From positions 1 through 64,000 of the forward strand of contig NW_026516763.1 in assembly GCF_025766255.1 (NCBI RefSeq): a stretch of 64,000 nt of DNA, written 5' to 3'. This document shows positions 56,081-64,000 of the stretch, piece after piece (positions within the stretch are counted from its first letter, which is position 1; every line of letters begins with the position of its first letter). The notes beneath the pieces were generated by a model. That model did no database searches. It had not been told where the DNA came from and saw nothing but the letters and a program-made list of their open reading frames with translations. Source of the DNA: Zychaea mexicana (taxonomy: Eukaryota; Mucoromycota; Mucoromycetes; Mucorales; Lichtheimiaceae). The position numbers and the translations under genes were made by a program.

Positions 56081-57391
56081 TCAATATATCCCATTTTGTC
56101 GTTGCCGAACTTGTTGTTGTCGTATGATGTGCGCTACTGCGTCCGACAGCCCAAGCGGCTCTGCCAAGAGCACCGCCTGTCGGATACAGTCGGATGAAGT
56201 GTCGTGGGTCAACAGGAGCGGGATCATGTCCAAGAAACCGTGGCTTGCGGCATAGAGGAGAGACGGGTTGTTGCCATTCGGAAGACAAGGGCTGGCGTTT
56301 GCATGTCGTATCAGACATCGGACCATATCGAGTTTACGCTGCTGTACGGCCCGATAGAGTGGACTGTCATTATTGATTGTCGGATCGGTTGTTGTTGTTG
56401 TTGTTATGGTTTCCGTCACTTGTTTATTTTGTTGTTGCTGTTGCTGTGTTCCCACATCGTCGTTTCTCTCGTCGTCGTCGTCGTCGTCGTTAGAGTTAAA
56501 GCCGGCCCCGAGTAGCAATTCCAAACATTCAATTCTGTTCCAGAACACGGCCAGCGGTATCAGGTTTTTGTTCTTTTGTTTGTTGTTGTTGTTGTTTTGC
56601 TGTTTCCTTTTCTCTCCTTTTCCTTCTACTTGTCCTTGGTGTCGTTGTCGCTCTTCTTCTTTCTTCTTATTCACCTTGGCCAACAACTCGCTCAGGATAC
56701 TTGCACAGCCGCCAACAACACATTCTTCCATGACGTTGCGTTGATCCACCTTGTTCGGTGCATACAATAACGCGTCGTCGTCATCGCCAAGGTGAGCAAG
56801 CAACAGCTTGGCACAGTCGACTCGACGATACAAAGCAGCCAAATGCAGCGGTGATCGTCCTTGCTGGTCCTGGAGATCCACACGAGCACCCGCTTGTAGC
56901 AATATCTGTACACAGGCAGGTTGGTTGGCAGTGACGGCGCGATGGAGAGGTGTTTGACCCTGTTGGTCGAGAGCATGAATGTTGATATTTCGTTTTGGTC
57001 GGTGGAGTAGTTGTTGAATGCCATTTGAAAATCCGACAGAGGCAGCAATGTGCAGCGCTGTCGATCGGTCCGGTCCATGGGTCGTATTTGGATCCAAATC
57101 TTCTTGGCGCAAGAGGAGTCTGAGTGCGGATTCTGATTTGCTGTAGCAGGCCCAGCACAAAAGACTGAACCCGCGTTGGGCGTCACGGATGTTGGGTGAT
57201 CCACCGGTTGTCAGGTAGCGTTCAAGGAGAGTTGGGTCGAGCTTGACTTGTTTATTGTTTCGTGGTAGTTGCTGTTCGTCGTTATTGTTGTTGTTGTTGT
57301 TGTTGTGATGATGATGAGGGGAAGGGCTGACGGATCGTTTTCGTTTTCGCTCAGTGGGCGATGTGGGTGGCGAAGGGAAGTAGTGGGACAT
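56081..57391 (-). CDS. ankyrin-repeat protein with low-complexity inserts
   Basis: Single exon, 436 aa. The N-terminal 55 residues are basic and Ser/Pro/His/Asn-rich (TERKRKRSVSPSPHHHH), possibly a nuclear signal. Ankyrin repeats follow: about 57-90 (NIRDAQRGFSLLCWACYS), 95-125 (DRSTALHIAASVGFSNGIQQ), 130-165 (QQGQTPLHRAVTANQPACVQ), 166-200 (QQGRSPLHLAALYRRVDCAK), then degenerate repeats around 285-300, 345-375 and 380-415. A Lys/Gln/Asn-rich stretch (about 240-280) and an Asp/Gln/Thr-rich stretch (about 305-345) are expanded by simple repeats. The protein is a likely protein-protein interaction scaffold; a partner cannot be inferred. It is similar in general style to orphan fungal ankyrin proteins. 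Confidence 0.8.
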   Translation of the reverse strand: MSHYFPSPPTSPTERKRKRSVSPSPHHHHNNNNNNNNDEQQLPRNNKQVKLDPTLLERYLTTGGSPNIRDAQRGFSLLCWACYSKSESALRLLLRQEDLDPNTTHGPDRSTALHIAASVGFSNGIQQLLHRPKRNINIHALDQQGQTPLHRAVTANQPACVQILLQAGARVDLQDQQGRSPLHLAALYRRVDCAKLLLAHLGDDDDALLYAPNKVDQRNVMEECVVGGCASILSELLAKVNKKKEEERQRHQGQVEGKGEKRKQQNNNNNKQKNKNLIPLAVFWNRIECLELLLGAGFNSNDDDDDDERNDDVGTQQQQQQNKQVTETITTTTTTDPTINNDSPLYRAVQQRKLDMVRCLIRHANASPCLPNGNNPSLLYAASHGFLDMIPLLLTHDTSSDCIRQAVLLAEPLGLSDAVAHIIRQQQVRQRQNGIY

Positions 57392-60026
57392 GGTTTATTA
57401 GCAAGTGACGGTAATATCAGGCGTATAGCTGTGGAGGGAAGGGGGGTGTGTGCCCAGCAGTAGAGTGTCTTCAATGAATGGGTGGTTTGTTTGAGATATA
57501 ATAAAAACAAAAAGTAAGAAAAGAAAGGAAAGCATGGAGTTTGCCTGCTTTATAAATCAAAAGGACACAGTTCTTGGCGGGAAGCTATGCCTCATCCCCA
57601 TCCTCACCGCATATAACACTAATGCGCGTAGTATGTGTGAGTGAGCTACACCAGCAGTGGAGGGTCCACACAAGAGGAGGTGGAAGAGTCGGCCATTCAA
57701 AGATGAGTTTACCCGATCGGGAAGAGTGGGATCGACGGAGAGAGTGTGTGAGCTACTGGTAGGAGTGAACGTCTTGGCAACAACTCTGTTCTTTTTTCTT
57801 TCGCACCTTCTCTTTCTCTCTTTCTCGCGCGTGCGCGGACGTAGAAAAGTCTTGGCAAAGAATAAGTTTTTTTCGAATAATGATCCTTTTTGCACACACA
57901 AATCCGACTTTGCTCTTTTTCCTTACGATGAAGCCAAGCCGTCTGCTCTTCTTTTGTCGTAGCCCATGATGAAGATGATGACGACGAGAGTTAGTACATA
58001 GTGCATATGCATGGACAGCAAAGTCTTGGTTTATAGTCGTGGATATTTTATTCTTGGCACAAAGCCGGCGGTACTGTTATCTACATGGTACAATATGCAT
58101 CATGTACGGTTGCCCCAGGTATACTGTGTATTATATATCCCAGTTTTGGTTGCCAATGTCAATAAGTCTCCATCAGGCAGAAGCATCAACAGCTGACGAC
58201 GTGCAGATGGACTGCATTCTATTTGTGCGTATTGGCTACTGCATATTTCCTCGATAATATGCTGTTACGCTATGATTGCGCGTGCTGTATCGGAACCTGT
58301 ATACAACAACAGCTGTTTGTTCAGGCCAGTATAAAACGTCATACATTACATGTATTCTCTATGTAGGTACTTCTCAGTCGTGTACACTCAAGAAGAATAT
58401 CGGAACTAGTAACCTTGGCCCCCGCTACTGCTGTATATGAAATCTCCCATAATGCAAAATCCAGCTGTCGTCGTCGCCGTCGATCATCATGCGGGCGTAA
58501 CCTTCTTGTTTTATTGGCAGCAGCAGCAGCAACCAAGATTTAGACTTACACTACCTATCACTGGCACTTAATATATACATTGATGTCGCATCATCTTGAT
58601 CTCTCTGACATTTTCTTTCAAAAGTAGGATGCACGTTTTCAACGACGTGCATTACTTGTAGGAAATTGTGCATATTTTTTTTAAAAAGTGCCAAGAAGAG
58701 AAGCGAACCGCTGTTCCTTTTACTTGACTATAAAGAAAGGGTCTGCACAGTGTGTCAAAAACTGATTGACACGCATAATGAGCGATTCTAGACTTCATCG
58801 TGCGTGGTGTGTGTGTCTATCCAACTATGCTTTCTAGTAAGTGTAGTAGTAGGATACAAGGAACCCCTTGGTGCTCATCTGATATGGTATGTTACCAAGA
58901 AACGACCAAGACAACACGGTGAGCCAAGAATCCCAGTTTTCTACTGGTACCAAGAGGCTTCATTATATGTCGTCAGATATACTAGATGTTATCTTACGTC
59001 CTAAATGAACACTGCATCATCGGTAATTGATTTGGTAGAGTGACGGAGTGTAGATAAAATCATGAATATCCTGCAAATGCATCATTAAACGAAAACCAAA
59101 CGACCTATAATTCATCGCTCAGAAGCAGATCTCGTCGCATCTAAGGTTTTTCACCTGCTTCATCATCATAAACCATTTTTTTTGTTGTCAGCGAGTCGCT
59201 GCATTCGGTTAAAGCCGTGCTATTGGATTTTCCGATTAGTTTGTTCAAGTGATCCCATCATTTACAGTGTATACATCAGGAGTTGTGATGTTCGGGTTCG
59301 GAATTGCATGTGATTCGTCGCCACGGCTTGGCTTTATAGTAGTGTCATCACAGGTCGTTGGTGCCACTACTACACATAGTACAAATGACCTCCTCCTCCT
59401 TCTGTATTAAGTTATGATTAGCGTCTTCCCTCACCCCTTCCCCGTGACACTTTTTGAGAACGACAAACAGTAAATGTCAGGCCAATAGAAACTGTTTTTC
59501 ATTGTATGATTTTTCCAGTCCGGTTCCGTTATTGCTTATTGAGCAAAATGATGATGCCGCCGATCGATTGTGGATACATGTTGTCATGTACGTGAGTAGC
59601 ACACACATACCCTAATCCGCCATTTAAAATTTTCCCCTTCTGCTTCGGTTGCTATCAACCCTTTATTCTACAGCGCGCGTCAATAGACAAATGAAGAAAA
59701 CTGACACACCGTGAGAGCTCTTTCTTTCTTTAGTTATTGCGATGAGAGACCCCGGGGCTGTTACTATTAAGCTCCAAATAGGTCCCATCCGTAGAACTTT
59801 GTTTGTATACAATTCATATCTTTTATAAGGTACAAAATATAGAACAACAGAAAATTAATCCTGCGGATCAAAGCAACACATCATGTGCTTTGTATGTGTA
59901 ACATACAGAAAACGGTCTTCAGTTTGGTACTATTGTAAAAGAACAAACAACAACAGAGAACTGAGCTACGATGATCCTGTGAATTTATATAAGATGATGT
60001 CAGCCATGCTATCTATTTAAGGTATA
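57392..60026. other. gene-poor region between the ankyrin gene and the Helitron remnant
   Basis: 2.6 kb with no gene I can support. ORFs at 57557-57962 on both strands, 58011-58257 and 58804-59004 lack any recognised domain. Composition changes to AT-rich after about 58 kb. I see no tRNA, and no repeat shared with the rest of the window. Confidence 0.4.
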
Positions 60027-60076
60027 CTAGCAGTCCTTCCTCGCTTCGCTCCGTGTCATTCAACGGAAACGCGTCG

Positions 60077-60095
60077 CAAGGGGGTTCCCCCCTTG
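60077..60095. repeat. hairpin near the Helitron 3' end
   Basis: CAAGGGGG-TTC-CCCCTTG type palindrome with an 8-bp stem and 3-nt loop, about 50 bp inside the CTAG terminus. Helitrons usually have a hairpin 10-15 bp from the end, so this one is farther in than normal; a shorter CCTCGC/GCGAGG pairing lies closer. Confidence 0.5.
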
Positions 60096-60351
60096 ACTCC
60101 CAAACCCGCCCTGTCGAGCGAGGTTGCATCAGTGTTTTGGTATTACATAGATGCTTATTGTCTGTTTTCAAAATCAAAAGCAAGATCATTGTGCAGTGAG
60201 AAGTAGCCTATCATAGATAGTCGTCAAAGTTGGATACTTGACTATCTCCAGTTTAGAATGCAATGCGAAAAGAAGTGTTGACAAAGATGATGTAGTGATA
60301 TTGATAAAGAAGAGAATAGGTGATAATAAAGAGAATAGAAGATAAATAGAA

Positions 60352-61511
60352 TTAGAGAAGGACTTCATGGAAAACAACATTTCGGGTGTTTTGGCCTTGC
60401 TGACCCGCGATACTTGGGTTCACGGGAACTAACATGATTTTGATGGATGAAGGGGGGCGGACGCGCGACATGGCTACATAGAGTAGACCATGCGTGAAAG
60501 GAGGCTCAGGTAAGTATAGGCCAACAGTGTTGAAAGTTTGACCCTGTGCCTTATTTTTGGTCATTGCAAATGCCAGGCGAACAGGGAATTGTGTACGTTT
60601 AAATAGAATGGGGGAACGTGTTTGTGAAGGTGTGAGTGTTATGCGAGGGATCAAGACGATGTTGCCAGCATAAGGTCCAGTGGCTATTTCAGTTTCAAGT
60701 ACAAATCGTTGGAAAGAGCGTACAATCAGCCATATCCTATTGCAGAGACCACTTTGGGTGTGCAAGTTCCGCAAAAGCATGACTGGGAAACCGATTTTGA
60801 GATTTAGTGAGTGTGGTGGAAGGTCGGATGGATTCATTGAGTTTAGAAGCTCTGGTGGGTATGTGATTTGATCTTCTGGATCATCCACTGTATCAGCGCT
60901 TTGGAACTCATGTATGGTGCCTAGAAAATGGTCGAGTACCAAATCGTTGATTGTTGTGACGTCGGCATTCTTTGGAGTCAAGAGGGAGCGACTGATGAGG
61001 TATTGACGATCCACGTGTGGTGCATTGAGGTTGCCGTAAATGGTTTCTATGAGCTCGTACATGTTGTAATATGGCATGAGCATCCGATCTGGTAGCCAGA
61101 CTCTGTCATCGGTGTTTGGCATCAACAGCTCAGCACAATCACCAATGCGAAATAAAATATTGCGCAAACTGGCCAAGCTCGTTTGCATCATTGGTGTTGG
61201 CAGCTTATTGGACGCGCATGTTGGTTTCAACGCGATGGACGGTGACACTGGGCCAAATTGATGAACGATTTATACACTGCTGTACGATTTGTGAGCGCGA
61301 TGCATTTGGTATCATAGGAAGGACCTATCAACAGATTTGATGCAGATACTTTAAATGTAAGTACTACCGCTCAATAGCAAAAGAATGCAAAGTAGAAGAG
61401 AGGATACAATGTTGAATATCTGGCGAAAGTCACCACCAAAGACCCTGATCTTTCCACCAAACGGAACATCGGCAAGCGCTGGATCGTCATGTTTCATGAG
61501 ATTTTGGATAC
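60352..61511 (-). pseudogene. Pif1-like Helitron helicase, C-terminal part, frameshifted
   Basis: Reading on the minus strand from 61511: SIQNLMKHDDPALADVPFGG then VFGGDFRQ (Pif1 motif), an interruption of about 90 bp (intron-like end GATAG, or an insertion), VLPMIPNASRSQIVQQCINR and SIWPSVTVHRVETNMRVQ, a stop caused by a frame change near 61210, then a 298-codon open frame to 60352. The latter contains SLNLKIGFPVMLLRNLHTQ and the motif VI block FAMTKNKAQGQTFNTVGLYL with HGLLYVAMSRVR. The order and motifs are those of the RepHel helicase C-terminal half. With the shift and missing N-terminal half (Walker A, Rep domain) it cannot be functional. Confidence 0.8.
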
Positions 61512-61520
61512 TCCTGTATA

Positions 61521-62092
61521 CATACAGTATTAAATACGATGATACTTGTATTCAGCGTGTTTAAAGCGATCACACTTCTCGGACGATAAAGAATTTGAAG
61601 TGAGCTTTATATCGTGTTCCTTAGTGACAGTTATCCTCTCGAACTTTTCCTCGATGCGATACCCGTCTACTCACAACGACATACATTCACTGTAAAGCAA
61701 AGTTTCTGACCTGGAGGGGCCACACACCTCGGCGCGTCATAAACGTGAGAGAGCAATCTGATTGGATAGATTGAACTGGCTCAAATTCCGCATAGCATGT
61801 GTGTTCATTACTACTATGTAACCGCGCAGCCGCAGCAATCATACCGCTCTTCTTCCTCTTCGTCAACTTTTCTAAACCAAAGCTATTCATGTGAGTGTCA
61901 TTGGAACGGATTAGAGGATCGGAGAGTGTATGTTTACGGTGGTGAGTGAGAAGAGTGTATGCAACCGGTTGCGAGTATACAGCGATTTCTTAAGATCCGT
62001 TTATCTCACTTTCTTTCTTTTTTGACACAAACTTTCTTTCGTCTTAACCTGGTCCTTCTCCACTCAAAGCACAGATGCAAGGGTAAGTACAA
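61521..62092. other. interval between the Helitron remnant and the intron ladder
   Basis: 570 bp. A 12-bp perfect palindrome GCAACCGGTTGC lies at 61961-61972, preceded by GAGTGTAT, a motif related to those inside the downstream introns, so this may be a zeroth unit of the ladder. A GTGAGTGTC donor-like site follows CTATTCAT at about 61891. No coding gene recognised. Confidence 0.35.
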
Positions 62093-63275
62093 TATGGAAA
62101 GTGTGAAGTGTACTTTGAGGTTTTGCATGTGGATGTGATATACGAAAGAAGATCTGAATTTTGACGTGTCTAAAGAAGTGTGTGTACAGCATACAGTCGC
62201 TAATGTTATCCTCCTTTCTTCTCTGCTACTACTATAGGATTCTGACTTTTTGAAATGGTTGGTTCGGTTTGTTGTTTGCACCCCAACCTTAAACACAAGC
62301 AACAACTGTAAGTACGGTAGGGAATGAAATGTGAGGATGAGCTGGAGAGAAGTCGAGTGTCTGTTGGGGGTGCTGATGCCATGACGTGTCAAGAATAGTT
62401 GCATATTTAGAACAGCCTGCTCATGATCTTTCTTCTTTTCTTTCTTACTTTAGGTTCCGCTTTATGCTGGTTGGTTTAATCGTGTCCGGCGGACAAGTAA
62501 CAGATAGTAAGTATAAGCAAAAGGGGACTTGAACATTGGTAGGTGAGTAGGATGGCCTGGGTGCTTGGGATGACGTGCCAAGGGTGTGTAGTGTGCGCAG
62601 CAGCGTGACGGGAAAGGGTTCCTGACCATAACGTGTGCAGTATGGCAGTCTCTCAAAAAAATTCTTTCTCTCCTCCCCTTTCTTCTCTTGTTCTTCAGAA
62701 TTGGTCGTCGTGCCCTTCTTGCTTTTCCTCTCTCTAACTCAAGGCTCTCTTCCTCCAACTCAAAAATGTCATAATAGTAAGTATAGCTGGAAAGGATTTT
62801 GTGCTTGTGTTTATATTTGCGTGTTTGAAGACCAGGAAGATGTCTGCCGTGACATGTCAAAAAGTGTATGCAGCTGCTCATAGATGTTTTCTTTTTTCTA
62901 ATAGAGGATGGCTCTGCGGTGATCTGTTTGAACTTGGATTGGCTTAGACCCCATCTCTCTCTGTCTATAACTTTGCTGTAAAAGACAAAACAAATGTAAG
63001 TCAGCTTGGGATGGAGGAGGATGGCCATGCCGTGTCAAAAATAAAGATAGCACAGTGGGTGCAGCCCTCTAATGATCTTTTTTTTCTCAGCTAGAAGAAG
63101 CGTTTTTGTCTTGGCTGCGTTTCTCTGCTCTGCTCTGGCCGTGTGTTCGGCTCTCCTGCGTCTTATCGTAGAAGTATGGGTAAGTATAGCACGATAGAAT
63201 CTTGTGTGTGCGTGTGTGTGGTTTAACAGTTTCCCATTAAGTGTTCATCTTTTTTGTTTCTCGGAATGGCGATAG
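62093..63275 (+). ncRNA. ladder of six related intron-like units; candidate multi-exonic non-coding transcript
   Basis: Six consecutive strong donors of type GTAAGTAY are each followed by a branch-point-like CTCAT/CTAAT, a pyrimidine tract and AG. Predicted introns: 62093-62237, 62308-62453, 62507-62698, 62777-62904, 62996-63090, 63180-63275. The intervening exon-like pieces are 70, 53, 78, 91 and 89 bp and are not jointly open in any frame chain from end to end (a stop occurs within the 91-bp piece in the only chain that stays open for three pieces). Introns 1-5 share a TGACGTGTCAA-like core, usually with GTGTATGCAGC-like sequence downstream, so they look mutually duplicated. This layout fits a non-coding host transcript (for example of intronic small RNAs), but I could not identify box C/D or H/ACA elements. 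Strand is + by splice signals. Confidence 0.45.
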
Positions 63276-64000
63276 CGCATAGACACATTCACGCTAGTCA
63301 AGATTGATGCTCCACTGTCATCCCGCTCCTAGAATCCGACCTGTCAAGTAGTCCATCGGAAATATCCAACTACAAATCGTCTCAACTGTCTTGAAACGTC
63401 CGTATATCTCACGATGTCTGTTAGTCCACGGCCTGAGCCTCGGCTGTTGGCAGGGATTGAGGACTTGACACATGTAGATTGAGAGACGAGGAAGTAGTAG
63501 TGCTGACAATGCGACGGTCGTTTCCATTTCCTCCGTGCTGTGGTGTCTGCCGTTTCGTCTATCCTGTAGAGGGTACATTTAATAGTTTGCACTTTATAAC
63601 GGTGATGGTTAAAAGCAAGCAACAAGAAAGGGGTCCGAGCGACGCTTGAGCGTGCTACTACAATAAGACCTGCATGGTACTCATATAAAGAATGCCCCAA
63701 CTTTGCTCTGTTGGCATTGTTCAACTGCTCTCGAGTTATTGAGATGCGAATGTGATTTGCTGCCATCGGTTATTATATATGCATGAAGCATTGCCAGGTT
63801 GTTGTTTTTTTCAACAAAGACACAATGATGTGCGAATGCGAATCATGTATTATATAAATGACTTTTTCGCATTCCTATTCTTATATACCACATCATGATA
63901 TACGTTGGTGCCGCAATCGTCAAACAGATTTAATAACAAGCGAATCTGACAGAAAGTTTGTGTAACATAACCCAAGGATATGGCTTGAAGATCACTGCTA
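63276..64000. other. 3' part of the ladder transcript and window end
   Basis: The last exon-like stretch (63276 to perhaps 63580) follows the final AG. Minus-strand ORFs at 63318-63766 have no family signal. The remainder to 64000 is AT-rich with TTATATA motifs; nothing else is seen. Confidence 0.35.

Larger units (their letters stand above)
60027..61520 (-). mobile_element. truncated Helitron (3' part, Pif1-type helicase remnant)
   Basis: On the minus strand the 3' end is at 60027: sequence CTAG followed outside by T, as required for Helitron termini, preceded by GC-rich CGGAGCGAAGCGAGG and by a strong hairpin (60077-60095). Upstream lies the helicase remnant (60352-61511). The Rep/HUH nuclease and the 5' TC end are not present: recognisable helicase sequence stops near 61520, so at least the 5' two thirds are missing. 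Confidence 0.7.

Noticed and set aside
57557..57962. Overlapping open frames downstream of the ankyrin gene region
   Set aside because: Arg/Lys- or Ser-rich products of CT/AG-rich sequence with no family and no promoter signal.
62454..62980. Possible 68-residue coding chain through three exon-like pieces of the ladder
   Set aside because: One frame stays open over three pieces (starting MLVGLIVSGGQ) but stops in the fourth and does not extend upstream; for pieces of this length that is expected by chance.
62093..63275. Box C/D or H/ACA snoRNAs in the ladder introns
   Set aside because: I looked for RUGAUGA/CUGA pairs near intron ends and for ANANNA/ACA spacing and found no consistent set; kept only as a hypothesis to test.

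Overview
The window looks like a gene-dense piece of an early-diverging filamentous fungal genome, most likely Mucoromycota/Mucorales. This is an inference from three things: short introns (about 50-140 bp) with strong GTAAGT donors in most genes; gene content that is clearly fungal (STE12, a PBI2-like I9 inhibitor, an ENA-type cation ATPase, a DSS1-like mitochondrial exoribonuclease, NAT2- and RCF2-like mitochondrial proteins); and both a PIF/Harbinger element and Helitron debris. No rRNA, convincing tRNA or CRISPR array was seen.

Layout. 0.7-5.3 kb: a calponin/transgelin gene (+), a PLC-like phosphodiesterase (-) and a PlsC-type glycerolipid acyltransferase (+). 7.3-10.1 kb: a complete PIF/Harbinger transposon with 21-bp terminal inverted repeats, a DDE transposase and a divergent-sequence Myb/SANT-like partner gene. 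11.1-22.6 kb, all on +: an ENA-type P-type ATPase, a three-RRM TIA1/PUB1-like protein, a small peptidase inhibitor and a DSS1-like RNase. 22.6-30.4 kb: a gene-poor, repeat-rich stretch with a 250-bp-arm inverted repeat, a 14-bp minisatellite, two copies of the 3' end of an unknown gene, and the broken tail of an AGC kinase. 30.7-31.3 kb: a DUF1279/NAT2-like mitochondrial protein. 31.9-39.4 kb (-): the largest gene, TFIID subunit TAF2 continued in frame into four bromodomains. 40.7-50.2 kb: choline/ethanolamine kinase (+), a secreted orphan (-), a p47/Shp1 UBX protein (-), N-myristoyltransferase (-) and an RCF2-like HIG1 protein (+). 51.6-57.4 kb: STE12 (-), a fasciclin-domain secreted protein (+) and an ankyrin protein (-), all rich in trinucleotide-repeat tracts. 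57.4-64 kb: gene-poor, with a truncated Helitron (Pif1 helicase remnant and 3' terminus) next to a ladder of six related intron-like units with non-coding exon-like intervals.

The genes are mostly unrelated housekeeping functions; there is no metabolic cluster. Loose themes are phospholipid metabolism (PLC-like protein, acyltransferase, choline kinase) and mitochondria (DSS1, NAT2-like, RCF2-like). The most notable observations are the TAF2-tetrabromodomain architecture, the ladder of related introns at 62.1-63.3 kb, the hairpin/minisatellite locus at 27.2-28.3 kb, and a probable GA-AG intron in the ATPase gene. Exon boundaries were read by eye from splice signals and reading-frame continuity; positions may be off by a base or two where not tied to an ORF end.
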